Shown: positions 33,201-47,100 of the stretch, one piece after another
Numbering within the stretch: position 1 is the first letter of the stretch
Layout: every line of letters begins with the position of its first letter
Assembly: GCF_963678635.1 (NCBI RefSeq)
Contig: NC_087067.1
Span: 26,169,547 to 26,233,546, forward strand
From: Symsagittifera roscoffensis
Taxonomy: Eukaryota; Xenacoelomorpha; Acoela; Convolutidae
Length of the DNA: 64,000 nt
Direction of reading: 5' to 3'
Program-made: the position numbers and the translations under genes
The notes under the pieces: generated by a model
Database searches by the model: none
What the model saw: only the letters and a program-made list of their open reading frames with translations
Told to the model about the DNA's origin: nothing

Positions 33201-36200
33201 TTTAAGTTTTATTCTCGTAATTTTTAAAATAGTAACAAGGAGACTTCGCGAAGCTTGCCTTTTGTTTTCAGCAATTCGGACGGAAAACAATTTTTTTTGG
33301 AAGGTGAAATAATCACGTTTTTTTTTGCCCCATTTGTCATTTTTTCAAGAGGAGAACCTAATTTTTTTTCGAACAAGCAATATTTCTTTGTTTAAAATTC
33401 AATTTGATTTGAACTTCAAAAACTCAAAACTTCGCCAAAAAAAAGCGTAACCAACTTTTAAATTTTTGAAGAATATTTAAATAGTGTTCTTTACCTAACA
33501 AATCAGCGAAACATTCCATATTGAGGCCCATACATGCTAAAGCATGGTTTTTTGAATGCTGTGCATAGTTTTTTTGAATGAATTACACAGCAAAAAGTGA
33601 AAAAATGCTCTGTGAAGAAATGACAATTTAAAAAAAAAATTAGAAGTTTAGAGTAATATGACGATAAAAAGTTTGGCCCAACAAACTAAAATTTTATTCG
33701 TCTGAATTGTTTGTTGAGTTTCCTCATTTTCTCAATCTTATTTGTTCGTGAAAAAAAACTATTAGAAAAGTTGTGCTTTATGAATCATGCTCTACCAATG
33801 TTAAAAAAGCGCGCCTGAAAATTCAATATTTTGCACTGTATCATATCGAGACAAAAGCTCAATTTTTAAAATTGAAGCAGAGTATAACAGAAACTTTTTA
33901 AAATTGTAATTTTTTGGTTGGCGTGAAATTCGAAACGCAACATTCAAATATTGTCAATATTAAAACTATTCTCAAAAAATCCATTATAAATCACAGATTT
34001 TTGACTCATTTCATATCCAATATTTGCACACCGATCAGTGATCGATCGGCTCAAGCCATTTTAAGTCGGAAAGTGACTGATTACAATTTATGTGAGAGGG
34101 AGTATCGTTTGCTTGTTTATAGCTTAATTTCTCAATTTTATATATCTTAAATTTTCACGCTAGTCGATCTTTATGCTAGTCGAGCGGTCAGCAATTTTTT
34201 TCAAATGGTAGCACAGTGTCATTCTTGAGTTATGAGGGAGCTGTAATTAGCTGGGGTAGAGTGCGCTATAATTTGAACTATACAGTTTTTATGCTTTTAC
34301 AATTTGAAATTGTTTGAAATTTGAAAATGTTTTTTTTTATGAGTTTATATAAATATGAACCTTGAGTCTTAGCAAGTTAAGGGTTGACAAGTAAATAAAC
34401 ACCACTATATACATGCATGTACTATTTCTTTTTGACTCCAAAAATAGCAGCTTAATGGCAAAACAAACAAACAAAAAGGGTCTACAGGTTTGAAAAATCC
34501 GTCTTTTCTATTTTACGATAATCTGATAATGGAAAACCGTGGTCTTGAACGGCCGATTACGTCACGATTACTCCGAAAGTTCAATGGAAAAGTGAGCTTT
34601 TAGGTTTTGTAATGGATTAGAGCTAAATCATATAACAATTAACCTTGTTTCTTTAAAAAACCACATGTTTGATTACACATATTTCTTTTTATTTTTCCAG
34701 AATTCCAAAAAATAATAATAATTTTTTCAAAACATTATGCACTCAAAAGACAATTTGTTTTTTAGCATGCGATGTTTTCAGATTAGATCAAATTGATATC
34801 CCACTTTTCATCTGTTTCAAAAATAAACAGACAAGGAACATTTAATCTCAGGAGAGCAAAAAATAAAAAGTATGAATTCTAGTTGGGGTTATCTAATTGT
34901 GCAAAAGTACAGTTAACATTTGGTAAGCATGCAGTAAACCGATCCCCTCTTAATGCCTACACTACAAAAACACCACGATCAGAATTTTTTCAAGAGAGAA
35001 CTGGAATGGAGGGTTCTTCAGGCTATTGATGGCTACAGCAAAAATTTCGAGCAAATAGGCTCAAAACTTTCGATTGTCTTGATCGGTCAAAAGACTCGAC
35101 GAAAATGGTTTCGCAGCAAGAGCTTTTTTTTTGCAGTAGAAAAAATGTCCAAAAATTGCTTGATTACCATTAATCGTCACTGAAAACGGCTCTCAATTAA
35201 AAAAGGAAAAGCAATCGTCATCATAAAGTTGAATTGGCAAATCGTTGAACAATTTGTTTCGGCTAAGTTCTTGTCGACCTAAACCTTGCGGCAACCGCCA
35301 TTCATTTTCAGCGGAAATTTCGGAGCCAAAATTCTAGATGGATGGGTGAGAACTCAGAGATGTTTATTAAAAGTTGACCAGTTTGCTGTACTTTTTTCAT
35401 TTGACTAATCTTGAGAAAGAGGGTGCAATTTTTGCATCCCGCAAGTTTTGTTTTCCCCTGAGTATATATTCAATGAATACAGTCACAGAAAACTCCTACG
35501 CTTGTCTAATTTGTATCCGATGAGTTTCGAGAGAATAAGAGTTCACTAAATTTTAAGCAAACATTCCTCCAATTTTTTCTCACTGTTTTTTAATATTAAC
35601 ACGTACCAAGGTATCGATCATTAAATAAATGATGGACGCATTTTGCGCTCTAACATAACCTTTTGTTCTTTTCATAAAAAGCAAAACTAATATTTGGTGA
35701 ACAGAGTCTCCAAAGCATTAAGAAGTCAGTTTGAGCCACAATAAAAGTATGAACAAAGATTGCCAAAAGTTAATTTAGGTGAAACATTCTTCGATAAATT
35801 TGAAAAAGTAAAGAAAAAAAGCATTTTGACCTGTTGACACGAAAAAAACACTTTCATGCTTAACAAAAAATGGATCCTGTTAACTATCCCCCTCCTCGAT
35901 TTCAAAATTACTATGTGTAAAAATCACATGTGCCCAACCGTTCAATCGGGACTTTTTAGGGGTTGAAATTTTATTGGGTGGGGTTGGGGGTAACTGATAG
36001 CTATGAAAAACAGAAAAACTCTCCAAATAATGCTTTCAAGATTGTGAAATCAATTGAAGGACGCTGACATTAATTCTTGGTTCACACTCTGTAGTAAGTA
36101 TCTGTCGCGATGAGGATCATCCTTTACCCCTAGGACCCTCTTAATTGAGACTGGAAGCAATTTCGAATACACACATTCTCTCTCTCTCAAAATAGAGGGA

Positions 36201-39200
36201 AGGGCGTTTTGGGGAAGGGGGAAATGGAAAGTGGATGTACCCGCCGTGATGCATTAGGACCCAAAATCCTCTCAAATGGAGACTTCAACAACTGAACAAG
36301 CCAATACCAATACACACTCACCATTAACATCGCAAATGAAAAGTGTATAGCTGACTTATAAATTAATTATCTCTATTTGAAACCAATACCAACCTAATTT
36401 TAGCTGTAGTTTTTCCTGCAAAAAAGACATGGATGACCTTTGTCATTGATATATCAGACAAATGAAATTGATATTTGAGCGAAAATTCCAAGCAAAATTG
36501 AGAAGCAAGTTAGCTATTATTTTTGCTTGAAAAAAGATAATTAAATCCATACCAGACAAGTCAAAGCAATACGGAAAAAGAGGAATGTAATTTTGCTCTG
36601 AGTTATGGGTGGCCTCCAAGAATCCTCCAAGAATCCCAGTAGTTCAGACAATTGTATTTGTAGAGAAGTCTACCAGAAGTTCAAAACTAAAGTGAACATC
36701 ATTTATCAGTATTTGGGCAGAGTTACAGCAAGTTAAACTTAAAAAAGAAAATAGATACGAACTCAGTTTAAAATGTCGCAAAATGGTTTAGGGGGTCTAA
36801 AGATGTGATAATTGAAGATGCGATTCATTTTTTTTAATTTTCAGAATTCAATAGGGTCCGACGAGGCCATGTATGGTTAAACGCCCGTCTGTCGTGTGTC
36901 TAGTAGCCGACTTATCTCGCTTCCGATTCACCGTCGATGTCGCTTCCTTGTTGGTACTATCAATGATATACAAACCTACGGGAGGCAAAAAATCAGACTG
37001 CCTGATGGCTTTGCCAAAGGTACAAATTACCGATTTCCTTCGAGACAATTTTTTTTCCAGTTGTACCACCGGTTTCGTTGTCTGAGTTCTCAAAGTGCGT
37101 AACCCTCATCGCAATTGTTAGCCCAAAGCTTGTTCTTATCAGATATTTACCCAAATCATTGCACCTTTTGACCTTCAACATTTACTACCGATGTCTGTGA
37201 AAAAACTATCATCAATCAGTGTGCAACCAATAAAGTTTAAATCCAACACACACTACGGATAGTCGATTCTGACGGACCTTTTTAGAGAAGGAGGGAGAAT
37301 GTGATGACATGAGACCTAATTTAAGTTAAAATTTGAGTTGCAACCTTAAGATTTTCGTAATACAATCGTACCCGATCTATTAAAACTAAAAATAAGATGA
37401 CCTGATTCTAATCTTTTTTACTGTCTTTTTTTAATAGTTGGAATTTAATCTATAGTCAATTTTGTTTGCCAAAACGTGTCAAACAAAAAACTTTATCACG
37501 ATATTAATCATCCTAGCCATGAATTCGATGCTATATATGTCCAATACATTGCATGTATAAAAATAGGAACATGTGAACAAATTACTTTTTTCAGTTCAGC
37601 GACCGTGCTTGTTTTTATGTATATCACTCCTGTTGATTTCAATATAAACCTCATAAAAGCTCTCTTGCTTTGCACCGATCCACCACAAAATTCGCTCTAG
37701 TCGTTCCACTGCACTAAAGGCTCCTCCGAAGACTCTCCATAACATATCGAGCCCGCGATAGCAACATAATGAATATGAATGCTCCATGCCATGTTAAGCG
37801 TATTTAGAGTCCCGGTTGAAAGATAAAATATTTGAATTTTAAAAAAATTGCATCATAGTGAGGAATTCGACTATTACAAAAAAAGGTGATCTAAAAGACC
37901 TTGAGATTCATTTCTTAGTAAGATTGTATCAAACCATCTGTTTATAAAAGATAGTGACCCAAGAACTAAGAGTATATTTACATTCCATTTGACAAGAAAC
38001 TCTCTTCTGAGAATTTACGAAGTAAAAAAGGTTAAAAAAAAGCAAGGATGCAATCAAAAAGTTTTTAGAGTTGATCTGCCTGAAATGGATCTAGCACAAT
38101 ACCGAAGTCGAAGAAGTTCTTTTTGGTTTGCCACATGAGTCATTTCTTGCAAACCTATTTAACCCATGCCCCTCCCTATGCACTATTATTCTGTGGTCGT
38201 TAAACGTTCATTTGCGACACATAAATAGAAAAAATTGAATTACAAATAAACACATTTTGTGTAAAGTTATTATGAAAAACTAACAAACATAAAAAATCGG
38301 GCCAAAAACAAAGAAACATTAAAAAAATTGAAAATCGGAAAAACCTCAAAGCCTAAAACACAAAGCTTTTTCCTTTAATTGAAGCCGGTTTTTGAAGCTT
38401 TTATTGCTGTCGGAACCATTGTTGCTAAAATGTAGAAATCGAATTAAAGTAAAAATGACAAAAGGTCGAATGGCAAGGGAACCTTACTTCATAGAAAAGG
38501 TTTCTACACTTTATAGTTCTGACTAAAAACAAAAGAGTGACTACTTCTCAAAACCGAATGAGAAAAATTAATTGAAACCTGCAATTCAATTGGCTTGCAG
38601 CTTTTCTCTCAATATTGTATACCACATTTTCCAAAGAATCACTCTAACGTCATACTTCAAAATTCAATCCATTCCCCACCTACAGGAAAAAAATCAATCA
38701 TTACAATAAAATTTGCTGATTATATAATCGCCCTTTGCATTAGCGTTATAGAAGCTTTTGCGCCAAACATTTGTGTATAGCCTTGCCCAGGCTGAATTTT
38801 CCATCCAAATTGTACAAAAGCTACAAAAAGTGTTCATTATAGCCCATCTTCTTGTTTTATGTTTTTTCTATAAATAGATTGTTTTTTTTTTTGAAACTAG
38901 TGCAGACTTTATGCTATTCGATACACATCGCATTCATACGCTTCTGAATTATAAAAAGAAAAACCCTGTGGGTTGTAATTTATCTCAAACTGTTGTTTTT
39001 GTTGGTTCACATAATTAGAAGGTTGCTTATGATTTAATTTATTAGAAAGATGCCAAAGCCAAAACTGAAATTGTCGCAACAAAAAACTAGTGAATGATTG
39101 ACAGCTTATTAACAGGGAAAAAGCACGAATTGTCTTGTGATTTTTAAGTCACCTCAAAATAAAAAAAATGAAATGATTAGTTTCGAAACAGCATGGCATT

Positions 39201-42200
39201 AACGAGGGAATTAAAGTAATCGATTATTATTTTTCTAGCCAAAATTGTGCTTTTTTAAGATTTAGTAAGGTCGAAATAAATTAAAGAAAAAATCGAAAAC
39301 ATTATTATAGGTTTTGAACCAATATATTTACAGAAATTGAAGCAAAATGAAATATGTTCACAGGTTTGCAGTAAAATATGTGCACAGTTTTGCTGATATA
39401 CTGTTTTTGAAAACGTGTCTCTCCAGAATTGATGAAAGTTAGAAAATTTTTGCTCTAAGAGGCCGATAAGCTGATTTCTAATGATAATGTACTTTTATAT
39501 CAGATGTCTATGCTATGTTGAAGAGAAAATATGTGAAGTTTTGATGATTAAACAAGAAGCCCGCAGACTTTCTTTTTTGTTTTTGTCTATCTTTTTCAAA
39601 TCGAGATTGCAATTAGATTTTTTTGAATAACGAAATTCCGTACTTGAAAAAAGTACTTATCATCTGATTGTTGATGATTACAACACTCGGAAATAAGATC
39701 ATATAGTCGGTTTTAGTTTTACAATTAGTAAGCTGCTGCAGTCCATAAGTGCATAACACAAAAACTGAGTTTAGCCTGAGATATGGATGTCTTGTTCTTT
39801 GTCGGTCAAATTGGGCTGTCTATATTAAGATTATGCAGTACCTTTTACGAATACTTCGAAGATGATAAATCTCTTGTAGAAACTTTGCAAAATTTGAGAT
39901 ATCCATTTTTAATTTTAAATTTAAACTTAAACATTCAAACAAAGTACAACATTTTGAACATTTGAACTTTGAGCGCCAAAGTCTACTAAAATCCATGAGG
40001 AGCACTCCCTAAAAAACGTTTCCTGGTAGATATTTTCGTTTGTTTTTCTCAGCAATCAGGCCGCAGCTCGCAAAAAGAATGCTACTCACAAAGACAACGG
40101 CTGATTTCGGGAGGTGGGGGGGTGGTGGGCGGTTGTTTTTTTCAGTAACTTGACCCCCTGTCGGCACAAAGGGTCCCCTGTGGTACTTTTTGAAAATTTT
40201 CATTTTTGGTTGACCGACCGTAAATTTTTCTCCGACCGTTCATTTTTCGGAAAACGCTCGGTTTGAGGCTTGCGCCGAAAACGCTCAATTTAATTTTTTG
40301 GTCAAAATTTTCCAAAAAATGCCTAAAAACGCTTTTTTGGTCTTTTTAGTGCTTTAGGAGAACTCGGAAATTTTTTTAAAATCCGCCCCCCCCTCCTTTA
40401 TAAAATCCTTGATCCGCCCCTGCTTTCTGCAATAATTTTTTGAACGGAAACTATATAACGAAAATTTCTATTGAAAAAATGCTTATCAAACAATTTCCTT
40501 CTATTATAATCGTTTGTTAAGCATAACTTTTTTCATAGACTCCGTGTAGGAAACTGTATGATTGGCGTTTTTCTTGTATGGACGTCAATCCATATTATGT
40601 CTCTAACTAACCGTATCTGGCGGTGTACTGGAAAGGGGTTCCGCTGTCCATTCGGAGGGTGGCATTGGGACCCAGGCGCTGGAAAAGGAGCGAGTGACGT
40701 CTGTCGTCGTTAAAGCCCTGGTAGAAGTTGGGATCCTTCACGTAGTGGATCTCCCTCCCCACTCGATACGACACGAAAGGGTATCCGTTGCGCTGAAAGC
40801 AAACAAACAATGTGACGATTAGAAAAAAAAACAAACGATTAAATGAAAAAAAAACATTTAAAAAAGAAAAAATGAACTCCTTGTAATAGACATGGTAAAA
40901 TGATGTTTTTTTTTATTTTCTTTTTCTTCAAAATCATAAGATGGCAGTGGTAGCATATGTCGCGAGGTTGTACCACAGGTTGTAAATGAGTGAAGAAGAG
41001 TGAAAAAACGAAGACTCGAAGGCAAGTTATTAAAATGGTGTTAAAATTTGTTGGTTACTTTAAATATTTATTATTAGAAGTGAAAAAATCACATAGGATA
41101 AAGAGAGCAATGTTGTAATCTTTGATGCATGTAGAGGTTATATTGAAAAGATTTTTTGACATGCAAAGTGGTTAAATCTAGAGTCTCAAAGTTTAACATA
41201 CTGAAAAAGAAGAGATTCTCAATCAATAAACAATTTTAATGCATTTCGAGCAGCTATTTAACGAAGTGTTTCGACCGTTAACACAATTTTTTTTGAAGAA
41301 CCAGGAAGAGATCGCGCTTTTACTTTTAGACTTTCATACTTTTAAAGAGTACTGGTTAGAGATCGATAGTTCAAAAAAATACCCGCGCCAGAGAGAGCTC
41401 TTTAACTAGTCCCTCCTGTAGTATCTGGTATTGAATTATCAACCCCCCCCCCCCCGTTTTTTTTAAAAAAAAAACAACAATTAAGCATATGAGATATTTG
41501 TACGTAGCAGCGAATCTCTTCATTTTTGCTAACAGAGGGGGATGTTAAAGAGATCCCGTCAAAGTCCCATATAGAAAACATGATACTAAGGGGATTAAAC
41601 GTACGAGTGTGACATTGAGGAACTCGTCTGTAGTTCTGCTGTGAACTACGAATAAAGTGGCGTCACTTTGTCTGGTTTTGAAGGCGAGGGCGAGACTGTC
41701 TTTGGCCGGACTGGTGAGGGATCGAGGACGCACACTCATTTTCTCCTCCGAAGAGACCCCTCTCTGGGATGAAGGGGCATAGGTGTACTTGATGAAGCCA
41801 CGGTTGAATTGGTACGTCGTGGATTCTGCAAACATCAAAGAAGCGTGAAAAAAATTAACACATCCCCTAAGAATTAGTGTGATAGCATTTTGAAAACTTC
41901 AATTACGCCGTGTTAACTTCCTGATCAAGTTAAGATAATTCTCCTCTCAACTATTCAAATTGAACAAGAATGCTCTATCAGGCCACTGATGGTTCCGACT
42001 GCATTTTAATTTTTAATTTTTCTGAAGTAGTGTAAGTTAAAATAAATGATGAATCTTTCAAAATGAAATTGAAAAATTTCAAATTTTTGTTATCGTCTTT
42101 TTTCATAAAAAATCCCCCCACACGCTTTGTAAAGTACAAAGTGATATATTTTGCGGTAAAAGGCCAAAAGCCGAAAATGCGATTACTATGCAAACAAGCC

Positions 42201-44041
42201 TAAAATTAATGTTGTTACGCAACATGACAACAGATTGTCACTGTTGTTACGCCATTTTTAAGTAGTTCTCATGAAATTTACATATTTCTGATATAATTTT
42301 GGCTTCAAGATTGGGCGATTTGTAGATATGGGGATTTGTTGAACACCCGCCATATTTTGCATATAGCAAAGTTTTGGCTCGACCAAGAGTATGCCTCAAC
42401 GCACTTTGGAACGATTTCTAAGACGGATTAAATCTCAGCATACGCGTTAATAGCATAAAATAAATCGCGCATTAATTGTCTCAAACTGAAAACATTTCAA
42501 AATTAATTGTCTCAAATTGAAAATTGAAATCTTGAAACCCGCATAACGTAACGAATAATGATCACAGGTGAAGCTTTTCCCCTCTCTTCATCTGCATGGT
42601 CTCTGCCAGATGTGCATCCCACTACACGAACCTGCCGCTATTCTGGTCAAGCTGCTTGTTTTTCATTTTACACATGTGGCAAATTATGTTTTTCATTTTA
42701 CATATGTGGCACTACAAAGTCGTTCCGAAATGAACTGGAGCAGCTCATTGGTTTTATTAATGGCATACACCACTCAAATTGCAACACTTATATTTAACAT
42801 GATCAGCCTAAACATAATAGCTTTACCAATTTTTGATTCACCGAAAACTATTTAAGACCAAATAAATGGCAGATGAAGCTTTTAGGGGTTTGCCCTGATA
42901 AGAGCAGTTTTGTTAAAGTTGAGCTCAGGACAACAACAGTTTTCAAATGAAATAAAAAAAATAGTCTAAAAATTTTACTGGAGAAAAGCACATCCGAGCA
43001 CAAATAATCGGTCATTTTCATCGAAATCAACGCGACTGCGGCGTTGATTATTTCGCAAACTGTCGTGCAAGTTAATGCGAGTTTTGTAATTTTCGATTTG
43101 TTTTTGTTGTGAGTTTTTGTACTACGACCTATGGCATAGATCCATTAAGAGCGAACTACTTTTTGTCGTGAGTTTGCGGACTACGATCTAAAGCACGGAT
43201 CAGACCGGTAGTTTTAAAACAAAAACTTAATTTTTCTATCCACCAACTTTCGGCGGCTTCTTGTACAATCACAATTTTGTTTGAAATTTCCAATTTAAGG
43301 TAATCAACATGCGATATATTTTGCGCTATTAACATCTTTATGTCAATTAATACGAATCAGATAATTGACATCAAGTCTGCGGTGAGAATGATGAAAAAAT
43401 TAAGGAATTCTTACTCCGGAATACTTTTCAAATTCTTAACAGAGGCTATTTCTCTCCTTGAGCTAAAAATTGAAAAAAACCTAAGTTTTTTGAAAATTTT
43501 TTCGGGTTTGAAAGCTGACATTTTGGTCCTGTTCTGGACTAACTTATGCGCTAATCTATGCTCTGATTATGAAAAACGCTGCGTTGTAACTATCCCGGGC
43601 TCGACTTTGTTTCAAGTTTTAAACGAGATAAGCTTACAGGTCATATCAACTCCCGTATAAAGCACGACTTGTAGCACAAATTCTAGCACAAACTCAAGCT
43701 CAAATCTTTGATTTTGGCAGTCTAAAACATTCAAGCTGACTTGTTGAGCTTTAATCTAAATTCATCAATCTTTATTAAGAAAAAATTGCTTTTAAATTCA
43801 GCAGAAAGAAGAGTCCCTAAAGTTTAAAAAAAGTTCAACAAGCCCCATTGTTTTTTCAGCGTCTGATAAACACAAATTGTGAAAAAAATAAGCATGAAAT
43901 GATTTATTTTCAGTCAAGTTTCAGTAAATTTTTGTTTCATTGTTTTGTTCTTCATGAACCAGGAGTTGTCAAAAACTTATTGAAATTACAATTTGTTTTC
44001 AACAATCGTTTGTTGCTTTTTTTAAAAAAATATCTAAGAAA

Positions 44042-44110
<69 letters not shown>

Positions 44111-47100
44111 GCACGGATCTAGGAATTTCTTGAGGGGGCAGATTTTAAAAAAAAAATTTGAACATTTTTTCTACCTTTTTTTTAGGTCGATAAAATTGAT
44201 TTTCTGAGCTCTCCCCAACCACTATAAAGACCCTAGTTCGACCAATTTTTCTGCGCCGCAGGCAAAATTTTGAAAAAACCCAAAAAAAGGCACTTTTGGA
44301 AATTTCGATCAGAAAATTGTATTTTTTCGGCGCACAATCCCCCCTGACAATTAGTGTAGATTGGCGCCGAAGGCGACTGTATAAAAATTTTAAGTTCAGT
44401 CAGCAAAAATGGATATTTGAAAATAGTACAAAGGTAGGACCCTTTGGGTCGGCAGGGGCTCGAGTCCGCTACTGTAATATATATCCGCTACTGTATATAT
44501 CCTTTCTACCAAAATAGTACAATGATGACAACAATTGGTAGCTATATGTAGACAACCTTATGAGCAGTCAAAATGCAGGGAGAAATGTGAAGAGCAAAGG
44601 ATTCCCAATTAACTTCATCTTCATTCGCAATAAAAACTGCATTTTTCCAATCATTGGCATTTNNNNNNNNNNNNNNNNNNNNNNNNNNNNNNNNNNNNNN
44701 NNNNNNNNNNNNNNNNNNNNNNNNNNNNNNNNNNNNNNNNNNNNNNNNNNNNNNNNNNNNNNNNNNNNNNNNNNNNNNNNNNNNNNNNNNNNNNNNNNNN
44801 NNNNNNNNNNNNNNNNNNNNNNNNNNNNNNNNNNNNNNNNNNNNNNNNNNNNNNNNNNNNNNCGACCGTCACTCATCATAAACAAGAAGTTCTCAAAGAC
44901 GAGCGATGTGTTCGAAAATCGGACAAATTTATGCGAACGTCAAATGAGTGTCAATGTCAATTCAAAATTTGTTTAAAAAAATCCACCTTGATTGTAAAAA
45001 TTTATGAATTTTTCAATGCATACGTTTATAAAAATGTTCGCTCAACAATACAAGGAGACGAGTCAAAGAAGTTTGCAGGCGTTTTTTGAGCGACAAGTAG
45101 AAGAAGTCGATTCTGGCTAATTATAATTTAATCAAATTATTGGTTTTGTTGAGGACAGACGAGCTCAATGCCAGACTAGTGAAATACCAGACCAAACTCA
45201 AGGTCAGACTTGAGCAATAGAAACCTAATTAAAGGTCAACTGGTATAAAACTCAATGCACTCAGACAAGGTCAACTGGTCTGCTGGTATTTGATAAACTA
45301 ATTAATTAACTGGTAATTAATTAACTGGTACTATTTGATGCTCAGTTTGTCGTGTCATTTTAAAAACACAATCTCAATTCATTCTTCAACAATCAGTATC
45401 TCTTCTCTCTCCTCAGTTGAAACCTCAGATAACTCTCAAACCTCTATCCCCTAGTCCTACTTGCTCTAACTCTGAATCTTAACAGGTTATGGGCCCAGAT
45501 TTCTAAACTTTTTGATTTAATAATTATTTGATTTCTGTCAGAGTTTTTTTTAGCTTTTATCTAGCCTTTAGCAAAGCAGAGATGGACTTGAAACTGGCTG
45601 GATTCAGTGGAAAGTCTGAAGATTTTCCAGCTTGGTCGACGAAGTTTGTGGCACTGATGCATACCAAAGGCCTGTTCAGGACTGTGATGGGCAATGACGA
45701 TCTACCAGAAGCTGAACCTACGCTACCTGAGAATCCGAATGCTGACCAGATGACGGCGTACAACACCAAGATGCAGGAGCGAGCTGTGCTGATCCAGCAG
45801 AGGAAAGACAACCGAAACACAGTGTGGTCACATCTAGCTCTGGTCCTGAACAACACCACACTGATGTACATCAAGAACGACTGCGTGGCTGCGGATGGCT
45901 ATGGCGATGGGACGAAGGCCTGGAGACTGCTGCAAGAGAAGTTTTGCAGTGTGGAGAGGCCTACAGTGGTCAGTCTAGTAGGCCAGCTTGCGAAGCTGCG
46001 CCTAGGATCAGAGGAGGATCTCGATGACTACTTCGTTCGAAGTCAAGAGCTGATGACGCGGCTGAGTGAAGCTGGGGAAGCAATTACGGACACACTCTTC
46101 AATGCGCTCGTGATCAACGGACTGCCTGACAGCTTTGAGCATTTCGTGGTGCAGGAGAGCTTCCAGCCGGCCAAGACTTTTACAGAGCTGAGAACGAGGT
46201 TGAGGAACTATGATGACTCGAGACGAGCTCGATGTGGAGAGAAGACTGGGAATGGACACATAGCTATGCAAGCTGTGAGGAAGAAGAAAGGAGCGTCGGG
46301 TGGTGGCTGTTTTGTGTGCGGTCAGAAGGGTCATTTGGCAAGAGATTGCAGATCCAGAAGTGACAGTGGTCAATCTGGTGCTCGAGGCAGTGGCTCGAAT
46401 GAAGCAAGTGGTCCAACTTCAAGGAAGCAAGGGTGCTTCAAGTGTGGACAACAAGGACACTTTGCAAGGGACTGCAAGCAGGCAAAGACAGGGTTCTTCA
46501 GTTGTTGTGCAACAACCTCAATGAAGGGAGATGATCTCATTGTGGATACGGGATGCACCGATCATGTAGTGCGCGACAAGGCTGTCTTCTCAAGCTTTGA
46601 GAAATGGGATGAGGGGACAACAGTTGAGAATCCGAACGGTACAATATCAAAGATTGAGGGCATAGGCTCGGTGGAAGTGGACATACGAGACTGTCAAGAT
46701 GTGACGAGGAGCTACACTTTCCACAATGTGCTGTTTGTGCCGAGCTACAACGTGAATCTGATGAGTGTGAGCTCAGCAATAGCTAGAGGGTCTAGTTTCA
46801 GCTTTACATCAGACTCTTCTCATCTTGTGGCACCGGATGGTCGACGGCTACCAGTGAAGCAGCGCGGCAAGCTTTTCTTCCTGGAGTGCAAGTTCAAGAG
46901 GAACGCGATGACTCTAGCTACGAAAGCGAAGATGGAGACAAGTAGTGCAATGCTGTGGCACCGAAGGCTGGGGCATCTCAACAAGCATGATCTAATATCA
47001 GTTGTTGATGTCGGCGAGCTAGGGTTCTGCGAAGTGTGCACAGCTTCGAAGATGCACGAAGTAGCAATGCCAAAGAAGACAGAGAACAGGGCAACTGCAG

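Noticed and set aside
36848-37093. 81-codon minus-strand frame as a stand-alone gene or constitutive neurexin exon
   Set aside because: Its frame is out of phase with the upstream neurexin exon and no domain is recognisable. Only the 51-nt sub-segment in the other frame fits as a cassette.
42558-42855. Cysteine-containing frames as the missing neurexin EGF module
   Set aside because: They are on the plus strand and come from a duplicated cattttacannatgtggca motif; the minus strand there has a stop and no EGF cysteine spacing.
43848-44207. 119-codon frame with a Tyr-Ile repeat
   Set aside because: The repeat is the translated (AT)n microsatellite running into a MITE.
44560-44976. Open frames on both strands across the second N tract
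   Set aside because: Same artefact of the 200-N gap.
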